Assembly (NCBI GenBank): GCA_031292465.1
Contig: JARLHB010000475.1
Coordinates: 1 to 6,048 of the forward strand
Origin: Ignavibacteriaceae bacterium
GTDB lineage: Bacteria > Bacteroidota > Ignavibacteria > Ignavibacteriales > Ignavibacteriaceae
Reading direction: 5' to 3'
Length of the DNA: 6,048 nucleotides
Below the pieces are notes generated by a model. It saw only the letters and a list, made by a program, of their open reading frames with translations, was not told the origin of the DNA and did no database searches. Every line of letters begins with the position of its first letter. Within the stretch, counting starts at the first letter, position 1. This document shows, one piece after another, positions 1 to 5,627 of this stretch. The position numbers and the translations under genes were made by a program.

Positions 1-620
1 CAACTGTGCTTGAACTGGGCGCGGGAAACTGCAGTTTTGCAAAACATTTCAGTATCTATTTCCCTAAACTGCTTGTAACGGATATTTCCCAAAACATGTT
101 GCTCAGCAATGAGAGCGGATTGTTTCCCAGAGTGTGCTGCAATATGACGGCTCTGCCTTTTAAAAATAAATTCGATATTATCTACAGTACATTCGACAGT
201 GTAAATTATCTTACCAGCCGTAAAAAACTTCTTGATATGTTTAAGCAGGTTTCAGGCTTGTTAACCGATAAAGGAGTTTTTACATTTGACGCCAGCCTGG
301 AAAAAAACAGTCTGCTGCATGCTAAGGAACCTGAACGGAAAGGTTCGTATAATGGGATAAAATTCAAGCAGAAAAGCGAATACGATACTGTAACTAAAAT
401 TCATAAAAATACTTTCATGATTAAATTAGAAACCGGGGAAATATTCAGCGAAATGCATAAACAAAAGATTTTCCCTTTCGAAACATACTTTGAACTTCTT
501 GAACAGGCAGGCCTTTTAGTAAAGCACTGCTATACTGCTTTTACATATAAAGACGGCAGCGGGGAATCAGAAAGAGTACAATTCATAACCAAAAGGATAA
601 GAAAAAATGTTGACCTTTAA
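1..620 (+). CDS. Class I SAM-dependent methyltransferase, 5'-truncated by the window edge
   Basis: The reading frame is open from the first base (in frame from position 3) to the TAA at 618-620. It reads straight into motif I, LELGAGN, at the very start. The GTG at position 6 is therefore an internal Val of the first beta strand, and the true start lies upstream of the window. After motif I, an acidic residue ends strand beta2 (LLVTDIS, the usual ribose-binding Asp). Next come NMTALPF and the FDIIYSTFDSVNYL stretch, typical of strand beta4 in Methyltransf_11/25-type enzymes, and then GVFTFDAS. The C-terminal part ends in a basic tail. The enzyme should transfer a methyl group from SAM. The substrate cannot be told, though the fold resembles small-molecule methyltransferases more than DNA enzymes, since there is no NPPY motif. 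Its end overlaps ftsE by 14 nt, so the two are probably cotranscribed. Confidence 0.85.
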   Translation, partial: TVLELGAGNCSFAKHFSIYFPKLLVTDISQNMLLSNESGLFPRVCCNMTALPFKNKFDIIYSTFDSVNYLTSRKKLLDMFKQVSGLLTDKGVFTFDASLEKNSLLHAKEPERKGSYNGIKFKQKSEYDTVTKIHKNTFMIKLETGEIFSEMHKQKIFPFETYFELLEQAGLLVKHCYTAFTYKDGSGESERVQFITKRIRKNVDL

Positions 621-1275
621 AAATGTGGCTTTCAGCTATCCTTCACAACCGATATTTGCTGATCTGAATTTAAATATAGAAAACGGTGAATTCAGTTTTT
701 TGATCGGCAAAAGCGGTACTGGTAAGAGTACGCTTATCCAGCTTGTTTATATGAATTATATGCCGGATGCCGGCGAAGTAACTGTTGCAGGTTATAATTC
801 AAGGACTATAAAAAGGAAAGAGCTTCCTTATCTTCGCAGAAGGCTTGGAATAATATTTCAGGATTTTAAATTGCTTAATAACAGAAATGTATATGATAAC
901 CTTGCATTTGTACTTAACGTAACCGGTATTTCACAGAAAGAAGTAAAAAAGAAGGTAAGTGATGTGCTTACCGATGTAGGCTTATATCATAGGCGGTTCA
1001 GTATGCCGGGCAGCCTGTCAGGCGGTGAAAAGCAGCGTATAGCTATTGCAAGGGCGGTAATTAACGATCCGGTTCTTGTACTTGCCGATGAGCCTACAGG
1101 CAACCTCGATCCGGAGACGGCAGACGAAATAATAGAAATTTTAAAGAAAATAAATTCCCGTGGTACAACTATATTGATAGCTACCCATAATTACGAGATT
1201 GTAAAAAAGAATCCCGCAAAAATTTATAAACTTGAAGACGGTAAAGCCCTTGTTGCTGTTACAAAACAGAAATAG
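607..1275 (+). CDS. ftsE: Cell-division ABC transporter ATP-binding protein FtsE
   Basis: This 222-residue single-domain ABC ATPase has the length usual for FtsE. All nucleotide-binding motifs are present: Walker A GKSGTGKS (34-41), Q-loop Gln85 within IIFQDFKLL, signature LSGGEKQR (137-144), Walker B VLVLADEP (156-163), D-loop GNLD and switch His194 (ATHN). The Q-loop context IIFQDFKLL followed by VYDNLAF is characteristic of FtsE rather than of LolD/MacB-like ATPases, though those are close relatives. FtsE works with the membrane protein FtsX at the cytoplasmic face of the division site, where ATP binding and hydrolysis signal to peptidoglycan hydrolases. The ATG at 607 is preceded by AAGGAT (593-598) at 8 nt spacing and lies inside the end of the upstream methyltransferase gene. 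No ftsX follows. The next gene is convergent after only 6 nt, so FtsX must be encoded elsewhere. Confidence 0.9.
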   Translation: MLTFKNVAFSYPSQPIFADLNLNIENGEFSFLIGKSGTGKSTLIQLVYMNYMPDAGEVTVAGYNSRTIKRKELPYLRRRLGIIFQDFKLLNNRNVYDNLAFVLNVTGISQKEVKKKVSDVLTDVGLYHRRFSMPGSLSGGEKQRIAIARAVINDPVLVLADEPTGNLDPETADEIIEILKKINSRGTTILIATHNYEIVKKNPAKIYKLEDGKALVAVTKQK

Positions 1276-1281
1276 GAGTAA

Positions 1282-1932
1282 TTACTTATCCAATTCGAGT
1301 TTAGATAAAATATTTTCCGTAACGTTTTCTATTTTATCTGACCCGTTGATATAGATTACTTTTTTCTTTCCTTCATAATAATCAAGAACCGGCCTGGTAG
1401 TTTGTTTGTAAATTTCCATCCTGTGCCTAATTACATTTTCGGAATCGTCATCCCGCTGATAGAAGCTGTTTTCCGCATTACATACCGGGCATGAAGTCTT
1501 GTCTTTTATATCATTATAATTAAAAAGACTTCCGCAGTTTTTGCACGCCCTGCGTTCTGTAAGCCGTTTAACCAATTCTTCTTCATCGGCTGTAATAACC
1601 AGCAAATGTATATCCTGAATATTCAATTCTTTCAGCATAGCATCCAGAGCAATTGCCTGAGCGGTTGATCTTGGGAAACCATCGAGAATGAATCCGTTTT
1701 CACATAGAGGCTGTTGTAATGTATCTTTTATAAGGCTAATCATAATGTCATCTGAAATCAATTCGCCGCGATTCAAAATGCTTTGAGCTTTTATTCCAAG
1801 GGGAGTCTGGTCCTTAACAGCTTTCCTGAGAATATCGCCTGTAGAGATGTGTAAGATATTGAATTTGGAGGAAAGGATTTTTGCCTGAGTCCCTTTTCCT
1901 ACCCCCGGAGAGCCGAATAATATTATACGCAT
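1282..1932 (-). CDS. adk: Adenylate kinase, long form with zinc-binding lid
   Basis: This 216-residue protein interconverts ATP + AMP and 2 ADP in the cytoplasm. The P-loop is GSPGVGKGT (7-15). The NMP-binding region carries HISTGDILR (28-36), and DGFPRS (84-89) is the classic adenylate kinase signature. Arg residues of the core and lid are present (KRLTERR near 122-128, QRDDD at 159-163). The lid is the long form and holds four cysteines as C-x2-C-x14-C-x2-C (130, 133, 148, 151), so it should bind structural zinc as in many Gram-positive and some Gram-negative enzymes. The ATG start places the P-loop at the usual distance from the N-terminus. No strong ribosome binding site is seen; a purine-rich GCGAGAGA lies just upstream. 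The gene converges on ftsE with a 6 nt gap and no visible terminator between them. Confidence 0.97.
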   Translation of the reverse strand: MRIILFGSPGVGKGTQAKILSSKFNILHISTGDILRKAVKDQTPLGIKAQSILNRGELISDDIMISLIKDTLQQPLCENGFILDGFPRSTAQAIALDAMLKELNIQDIHLLVITADEEELVKRLTERRACKNCGSLFNYNDIKDKTSCPVCNAENSFYQRDDDSENVIRHRMEIYKQTTRPVLDYYEGKKKVIYINGSDKIENVTENILSKLELDK

Positions 1933-2020
1933 TAGTCTCTCGCTTTAATTTAGCCTGATTTATTGTTTATAAATAATTATTTGAATTATAAAAATAAAAA
2001 TATTTTCGCAGTAATACTTA

Positions 2021-2055
2021 CTTGTTAACGGCTAAGTGGAATATTTTTTAACAAG
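2021..2055 (-). terminator. Stem-loop just downstream of the secreted-protein gene
   Basis: CTTGTTAA (2021-2028) and TTAACAAG (2048-2055) form a perfect 8-bp inverted repeat around a 19-nt loop. It lies 4 nt beyond the stop codon of the minus-strand gene ending at 2060. The stem is AT-rich and no clear U-tract follows on the minus strand, so it may be a weak terminator or an mRNA 3'-end stabiliser. Confidence 0.35.
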
Positions 2056-2059
2056 AAAG

Positions 2060-2593
2060 CTATTTCCGGTGTACAGTGGCCTCAAGATAAGTTGAAAAAC
2101 TGCCGGGAGTTTCCTGCCTGGCGATTTCAAACTTAAAATTAAGCTTTTGATTGTTCACTTTTATGTATGAAAGCCTGTATATTGGCTCGTTAGCAACCGG
2201 TACACTTACAAAAATTACGGAATTCAGATCATCGGAAAATTTTACAGTATACTTTATTACTTTGCCTTCGCTGTCAAAATACATCGCTTCTGTAGAACTG
2301 GAAGGTTCTTTGTAGATAATCATTAAATCATTATGTGAAAAGGCGGGTTTTTCTTTAGTGGCAGAAAAATTAGCTACGCTTTTACGTATAAGAATCTTTT
2401 TCTGAAGGTCGAAGTCAAAAGTAAAATTCCCGGTTGCCTGTCCCGGTTTGCCTCCGCCTTCGCCGACCCATTCCCCAATTAAAAAATGCCATTGTTTCCA
2501 TTCATTATCTTTTTTTGCTGACTGCGAAAAAACAACTGATGATACCAAAATAATTAATGCCGTCAGATAGAAAATATTGCTTCTCGGGGGCAT
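2060..2593 (-). CDS. Small secreted protein of unknown function, DUF1579/lipocalin-like N-terminal motif
   Basis: This 177-residue protein begins with a clear signal peptide: a short charged N-terminus (MPPRS) and a hydrophobic core at about 7-22. A plausible signal peptidase I site lies around SQS-A (24-26). There is no lipobox cysteine, so it should be a soluble periplasmic or exported protein. The mature part starts with WHFLIGEWVGEGGG (35-48), a W/G-rich opening like that of DUF1579 and heme-binding-like small beta-barrel families. Strand-like segments follow: GNFTFDFDL, KILIRKS, DLMIIYKE, EAMYFDSEGKVIKYTV, VIFVSV, YRLSYI and KFEIA. This suggests a lipocalin-like barrel, but ligand and role are unknown. 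The ATG at 2593 is well supported by AAAGGAG at 2601-2607 (minus strand, 7 nt spacing). It sits alone between adk and tadA with sizeable spacers, so it is probably its own transcription unit. Confidence 0.8.
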   Translation of the reverse strand: MPPRSNIFYLTALIILVSSVVFSQSAKKDNEWKQWHFLIGEWVGEGGGKPGQATGNFTFDFDLQKKILIRKSVANFSATKEKPAFSHNDLMIIYKEPSSSTEAMYFDSEGKVIKYTVKFSDDLNSVIFVSVPVANEPIYRLSYIKVNNQKLNFKFEIARQETPGSFSTYLEATVHRK

Positions 2594-2626
2594 TGGAATT
2601 CTCCTTTTATTTTCGACAATTACAAC

Positions 2627-2655
2627 AGTATGTGAACAGAACAGGAAATAAACAA
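2627..2655 (-). promoter_or_regulatory. Candidate sigma70-type promoter for the secreted-protein gene
   Basis: Read on the minus strand, TTGTTT (2650-2655) and CATACT (2627-2632) are separated by 17 nt, about 35 nt upstream of the ATG and 20 nt before its ribosome binding site. The match to TTGACA/TATAAT is partial, and FCB-group promoters can differ from this consensus. Confidence 0.25.
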
Positions 2656-2826
2656 AATTATCGCCACGAAGTTACATAAAAAGAAATATTAACAAAAGGG
2701 AAGAGGGCTGATTATTTTTAGAAATTTCTTTGCCGGAATTTTTATAAATCTATAAAATAATCTGAAGCGGTTATGGCGAAGTGAAATATTTTATAAAATA
2801 ATACGCGCTTATAAGCAGGGAAGTAT

Positions 2827-3300
2827 CTAATTATTGCTTTTATTTCTTTTCTTCACAAAGAAACTTTGCAGCAGGCTTTCACTTTCCTGTGAATATATAC
2901 CTGAATATACATTTATCTTGTGGTTGTATTTCCCTTCGCTCGCAAGGTTGTAAAGCGATCCGCACGCTCCGAATTTGGGATCGAACGCGGCAAAATAAAT
3001 GTTCTTTATCCGTGATGAAAGCATGGCGCCTGTGCACATTATGCATGGTTCAAGAGTTACGTAAATATCGCATTCATTTAAGCGCCAGTTGCTTAAAGTG
3101 TTGGAGGCTGATGTAAGGGCAATTATCTCCGCATGTGCGGTAGCGTCTTTCAACCGTTCAATCTGGTTATAGCCTCTGCCTATAATTCTATTTTGGTGTA
3201 CTACAACAGCACCAACGGGCACTTCATCTTCGGATAAAGCATTTTCCGCTTCCTGAAGTGCGGCGAACATGAATTTATATGAATCTTCTGAAAAAAGCAT
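2827..3300 (-). CDS. tadA: tRNA-specific adenosine-34 deaminase TadA
   Basis: This 157-residue protein of the cytidine/deoxycytidylate deaminase fold has both zinc/catalytic motifs. HAE (56-58) supplies a zinc-binding His56 and the proton-shuttling Glu58. PCIMC (85-89) supplies zinc ligands Cys86 and Cys89. The opening pattern with DEVPVGAVVV (25-34) and the NWRLNECDIYVTLEPC stretch are typical of TadA, as is FDPKFGACGS after the second motif. TadA converts A34 to inosine in tRNA-Arg(ACG), letting it read CGU, CGC and CGA. The length and start fit the family. No obvious Shine-Dalgarno sequence precedes the ATG; the upstream stretch is AT-rich. The C-terminus ends in a basic KKRNKSNN tail. It is a lone minus-strand gene whose upstream side borders the AT-rich spacer leading to the restriction-modification cassette. 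Confidence 0.95.
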   Translation of the reverse strand: MLFSEDSYKFMFAALQEAENALSEDEVPVGAVVVHQNRIIGRGYNQIERLKDATAHAEIIALTSASNTLSNWRLNECDIYVTLEPCIMCTGAMLSSRIKNIYFAAFDPKFGACGSLYNLASEGKYNHKINVYSGIYSQESESLLQSFFVKKRNKSNN

Positions 3301-3358
3301 AATGAACGTAATTATTAATAAAAAATTATTTATGGTTAAAGTTAATAAAACGAGTTTA

Positions 3359-3400
3359 TATTAAATAATTTGTTTGGTATGGTTTGGATATTATTTAATA
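3359..3400. repeat. 11-bp perfect inverted repeat with 20-nt centre
   Basis: TATTAAATAAT (3359-3369) is repeated in inverted orientation as ATTATTTAATA (3390-3400). The centre contains a near-repeated TTTGG/GGTTTGG pattern. It lies about 60 nt upstream of tadA and 260 nt upstream of the nuclease ORF. It could be an operator-like site, but in such AT-rich DNA chance is a real alternative. Confidence 0.35.
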
Positions 3401-3443
3401 ATTTTATGAATAAAAAAATAATGGAACAAGATTGAACTGTAAT

Positions 3444-3473
3444 AACATTACATCTTTTGATGATATTAATGTT
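3444..3473. repeat. Bulged hairpin: 11 bp with a 4-nt bulge and TTTT loop
   Basis: AACATTA plus CATC (3444-3454) pairs with GATG (3459-3462) and TAATGTT (3467-3473). This leaves a TTTT loop and an ATAT bulge on one side. It stands in the untranslated spacer upstream of the R-M cassette promoter. A regulatory or transposon-end role is possible but unproven. Confidence 0.35.
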
Positions 3474-3570
3474 GATAGGTAATTAAATGGCGAAATAGAA
3501 ATATACCTCTTCGGCCAATCGTACGGCAAGTTGTGCACTATTTAATATTAGCTTATTGTTATAATGAAAT

Positions 3571-3600
3571 TTGCCAATGCTTTATTATATCGATCATAAT
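3571..3600 (+). promoter_or_regulatory. Likely sigma70-type promoter of the R-M cassette
   Basis: TTGCCA (3571-3576) and CATAAT (3595-3600) are separated by 18 nt, each differing from the consensus by one base. Transcription from here would give a U-rich leader of about 50 nt. That leader ends at AAGGG (3646-3650), 8 nt before the nuclease ATG at 3659. No competing promoter of similar quality was seen closer to the gene. Confidence 0.5.
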
Positions 3601-3658
3601 TTTTGTGTTTTTTTTATTATCTTTTATTTAATCTTTATATTTTTTAAGGGTGTAAATA

Positions 3659-4330
3659 ATGGCTTACAAATCTGTAGATGAACTTCAAAATGCTTTAGTA
3701 GGCAATGTCTTTGGTTATGCAAAAGATTCTAAAAAAGCAGCCGGAAGAGCCTTAGGTACTATAGTGGAAATAATTACTTATTATCTTCTAAAGACTTGGG
3801 GGTTAAATAACCATATTTCAATTGAACGGGGCCTTGAAGAATATGGTAATTCAGATATTACTCATAATGTGGAATTTTCGCTACATCCAATTTCGCGAAG
3901 TTCTTTTTTAACGATTAATAAGTCGGATAAAACAATTACTGCTCATATGATTCTTAAAGCTCTTAAGGAACAAAAGTATGATCTATCAGGATTTGAACGT
4001 CAATCTAATCAGCTTTTAAATAAAGGTGTCCTTCGAAATGCTTGTACTATTGCAACATCAAAAAATTCTTTTTTATTATGTAGTATAAATTCTGAATTAG
4101 GTGATAAATTAAAGCTTAATATTTATGAACAGAGTAAAAAAGCTTATTCGATGATTGAATGTAAGAGGGTAGGTGTGGAAGAAGGAATGCGTAAAGGTCC
4201 GCAAACAATAGAAAAAGCAAAGCAAGGAGCTTATGTAGCGCGTACGACATCGTCTCTTCAAAAAATTAGAAATGAATCAGGTGAGATGAACGGTATAATT
4301 TATAAAAGTGATGGTTCATATGTTATTTAA
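3659..4330 (+). CDS. Putative type II restriction endonuclease, N-terminal part ending at an in-frame stop
   Basis: This is a 223-residue product starting at an ATG with AAGGG 8 nt upstream. It has the look of a PD-(D/E)xK nuclease: an N-terminal helix with a conserved-looking acidic residue (LGTIVEIITYYLL, Glu37), a GNSDITHNVEF segment (63-73), and a beta-strand candidate MIECKR (165-170). In the last, Glu167-x-Lys169 would be the catalytic E-x-K. This is followed by a charged, glutamine-containing stretch (KGPQTIEKAKQGAYVA, 179-194) of the sort that forms the active-site helix. I do not recognise its recognition sequence or exact family. The assignment rests on this motif and on the DNA methyltransferase just downstream. 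The frame continues past the TAA at 4328-4330 without a shift into the next 150-residue ORF, so this is most likely a fragment of a larger enzyme. The nuclease core may be complete here while the C-terminal domain is lost. Confidence 0.6.
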   Translation: MAYKSVDELQNALVGNVFGYAKDSKKAAGRALGTIVEIITYYLLKTWGLNNHISIERGLEEYGNSDITHNVEFSLHPISRSSFLTINKSDKTITAHMILKALKEQKYDLSGFERQSNQLLNKGVLRNACTIATSKNSFLLCSINSELGDKLKLNIYEQSKKAYSMIECKRVGVEEGMRKGPQTIEKAKQGAYVARTTSSLQKIRNESGEMNGIIYKSDGSYVI

Positions 4331-4345
4331 CCATTTATTGATTTA

Positions 4346-4798
4346 ATGGAAGAGGCGATTTATTCAAATGACAAAGAATTATTAAGAAGATTTATTCTAA
4401 CTATTGGAATTGTTAGTAATCATGGTAACTGGTTTACATCTTCTAACCCAAATAAAGAGCTTAAGGTACTCGCTCAATCATACGACTGGTTACTTTTCCT
4501 TACAGATGATGGTCTTTCTGAGTTTATCGCTACATTACTATTTAATCCGATTAAAAAATATGAACCAATCAGAGATTCATTTATTTCAAGTTATAATGCT
4601 ACGAAAAAGAAAAATCAGTTTACTAAAGTTCAAATGAATATTGATGCAGATAGATTGTTGCTTAAATATTTTATAGATAATAAAAAAAACATTGATCATT
4701 GGTTTAATATAATTACTCCTAAAAATAAAAAAATATCAAATTTAAGAGACGAATTAAGAGAACTTGCAGATAAAGATTGGTCGGAGATTTTAGGATGA
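4346..4798 (+). CDS. C-terminal part of the putative restriction endonuclease, separated by one stop codon
   Basis: This 150-residue reading frame is in exactly the same phase as the upstream nuclease ORF. Only the TAA and five sense codons (P-F-I-D-L) separate them. No ribosome binding site precedes the ATG at 4346, so this ATG probably encodes an internal Met of the original protein rather than a start. The predicted protein is largely helical and charged (KELLRRFILTI, DADRLLLKYFIDNKK, NLRDELRELADKDW). It shows no catalytic motif of its own and may form the DNA-recognition or dimerisation part of the nuclease. Its TGA overlaps the methyltransferase ATG as ATGA. Its codon usage and AT-richness match the upstream fragment. 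Independent translation by reinitiation after the stop is possible but less likely than a nonsense mutation. Confidence 0.5.
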   Translation: MEEAIYSNDKELLRRFILTIGIVSNHGNWFTSSNPNKELKVLAQSYDWLLFLTDDGLSEFIATLLFNPIKKYEPIRDSFISSYNATKKKNQFTKVQMNIDADRLLLKYFIDNKKNIDHWFNIITPKNKKISNLRDELRELADKDWSEILG

Positions 4799-5385
4799 GC
4801 GCAGGCAGACATATTAATAGTTTAAGCCAAAGTTGGTGTACGCCACCAAAGTATGTAGAAGTGGTTAAAAGATTTTTTGATGGAAATTTAAGTTTAGATC
4901 CGTGTTCTAATGAATATTCTCTTGTTAAAGCCAAGAATAAGTTTTCTCTCCCTCAAAATGACGGATTAAAAGAAATATGGAATTATCCGACAATTTATGT
5001 TAATCCTCCCTATGGAATTGATAAGGAAAGGAAAACTACTATTAAAAATTGGCTTGCTAAGTGTGCAGGTGCTTATCGTGAATATAATTCTGAAGTATTG
5101 GCTTTGATTCCGGTTGCAGCAAATACTGCTCATTGGAAGAAATATGTTTTTACGCAAGCTCACGGTATCTGCTTTTTATATGATACTCGTCTTAAATTTC
5201 TTGAAAACGGAAAAGATGGAGGTAAGGGGGCGCCTATGGCCTGCGCTATGATTTACTGGGGAAATAGGTTTAAACGATTTTATGATATGTTTATTGAATA
5301 TGGCGCTGTTGTTGATATTTCTTTTTTAATCGGTGAAAAGATAGGGGATGATCGAAAGAATAAAATGGAATCATTGAAATTCTAA
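4795..5385 (+). CDS. N6-adenine DNA methyltransferase (phage Dam-like, PF05869-type)
   Basis: This 196-residue enzyme should methylate adenine N6 in DNA using SAM. It has the layout of the phage Dam-like family: W-x-TPP near the N-terminus (Trp14, TPP at 16-18), LDPCSN (34-39) in the cofactor region, and the catalytic NPPYG (70-74). ALIPVAANTAHW (103-114) follows, and a late GAPMACAMIYWG segment (145-156). Start choice: ATG 4795 has GGAG at 4783-4786 (8 nt spacing) and overlaps the preceding stop as ATGA; a TTG six codons earlier (4777) is less likely. The gene ends in tandem stops (TAA TAG). It is compact and has no separate target-recognition domain that I can point to. Its placement directly after the nuclease ORF implies it protects that enzyme's site. 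With the nuclease broken it would act as a solitary methyltransferase. An origin in phage is also plausible for this family. Confidence 0.85.
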   Translation: MSAGRHINSLSQSWCTPPKYVEVVKRFFDGNLSLDPCSNEYSLVKAKNKFSLPQNDGLKEIWNYPTIYVNPPYGIDKERKTTIKNWLAKCAGAYREYNSEVLALIPVAANTAHWKKYVFTQAHGICFLYDTRLKFLENGKDGGKGAPMACAMIYWGNRFKRFYDMFIEYGAVVDISFLIGEKIGDDRKNKMESLKF

Positions 5386-5456
5386 TAGAAACAATGTTGA
5401 ACATCTTTTTCAAGAAAATATTTACAGTTCCTTTCATAAAAGTCATCAACAATTAC

Positions 5457-5484
5457 TAAAAACTTAGAAAATTATAATCTAAGT
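5457..5484 (-). terminator. Possible intrinsic terminator of tRNA-Arg
   Basis: ACTTAGA (5462-5468) and TCTAAGT (5478-5484) form a 7-bp stem with a 9-nt loop. On the minus strand, downstream of the tRNA 3' end, the stem runs into a TTTTT tract (5458-5462, overlapping the stem's last base). The stem is short and AT-rich, so it would be weak. Confidence 0.4.
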
Positions 5485-5500
5485 GCTATTATTTTAAAAG

Positions 5501-5574
5501 TGCGCCAAAAGAGACTCGAACTCTTAACCGCCTGATCCGAAGTCAGGTGCTCTATCCAATTGAGCTATTGGCGC
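5501..5574 (-). tRNA. tRNA-Arg, anticodon TCG (reads CGA)
   Basis: The minus strand folds into a complete cloverleaf of 74 nt. The acceptor stem GCGCCAA/TTGGCGC has 7 perfect pairs and the D stem is GCTC/GAGC. The anticodon stem CCTGA/TCAGG encloses the loop CTTCGGA, with anticodon TCG at 5538-5540. A 5-nt variable loop is followed by the T stem AAGAG/CTCTT with loop TTCGAGT. The discriminator base is A and CCA is not encoded. The 3' end faces the R-M cassette, the usual side for elements that integrate into tRNA genes. Confidence 0.97.
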
Positions 5575-5627
5575 AAATCAGAAAATTATGTTGTTAGTCG
5601 TTATAAATATTTCGTTTACAAGTTAAA

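Larger units (their letters stand above)
3301..3658. other. Gene-free AT-rich spacer between core genome and the R-M cassette
   Basis: No credible coding sequence is present: the ATG-initiated frames here stop within about 3 to 12 codons. The stretch is very AT-rich except for a short GC-richer block at about 3487-3540 that includes CGTACG and GTGCAC palindromes. It contains two inverted repeats (3359-3400 and 3444-3473) and the likely cassette promoter (3571-3600). I read it as the left junction of accessory DNA plus the regulatory region of the cassette. Confidence 0.6.
3659..4798 (+). pseudogene. Composite restriction endonuclease gene (about 379 codons) interrupted by TAA at 4328-4330
   Basis: The two fragments above form one continuous frame of 379 sense codons with a single internal TAA, with no frameshift and no insertion. 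A one-base change, for example AAA, CAA or GAA to TAA, explains this. Everything after the stop still reads as well-formed protein, so the lesion is recent, or the stop is read through, or it is a sequencing error. If real, it would disable restriction while leaving the linked methyltransferase. That is a common end state for R-M systems, because loss of the nuclease is tolerated and loss of the methyltransferase first is lethal. Confidence 0.6.

Noticed and set aside
2751..2802. Two direct copies of TATAAAATAAT (2751-2761, 2792-2802) downstream of tadA
   Set aside because: Low-complexity AT sequence, only two copies, no symmetry or nearby element.
2889..3116. 75-codon plus-strand frame opposite tadA
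   Set aside because: It lies wholly antisense to a gene with intact catalytic motifs, and its translation is cysteine- and leucine-rich without family features.
2773..3505. ATGGCGAA...AAATAT similarity on both sides of tadA (about 2773 and 3487)
   Set aside because: The shared words are short and interrupted, too little to call a direct repeat or target duplication.
4404..4637. 77-codon plus-strand frame inside the nuclease C-terminal part
   Set aside because: It is out of phase with the better supported frame, has no ribosome binding site, and its composition is typical of a shifted AT-rich frame.
4777..4794. Upstream TTG start for the methyltransferase
   Set aside because: ATG 4795 has a well-spaced GGAG and an ATGA overlap; the TTG start would add six residues with no supporting site.
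4719..5163. Minus-strand frames of 71 and 65 codons opposite the methyltransferase
   Set aside because: Both are antisense to a gene with a clear NPPYG motif and have no recognisable product or ribosome binding site.
5394..5459. 21-codon frame after the methyltransferase
   Set aside because: Too short, no ribosome binding site, AT-rich composition gives such frames by chance.
2827..5574. Functional link between tadA and the tRNA-Arg in the same window
   Set aside because: TadA edits tRNA-Arg with anticodon ACG; this tRNA has TCG, so it is not the substrate and the closeness is probably coincidental.
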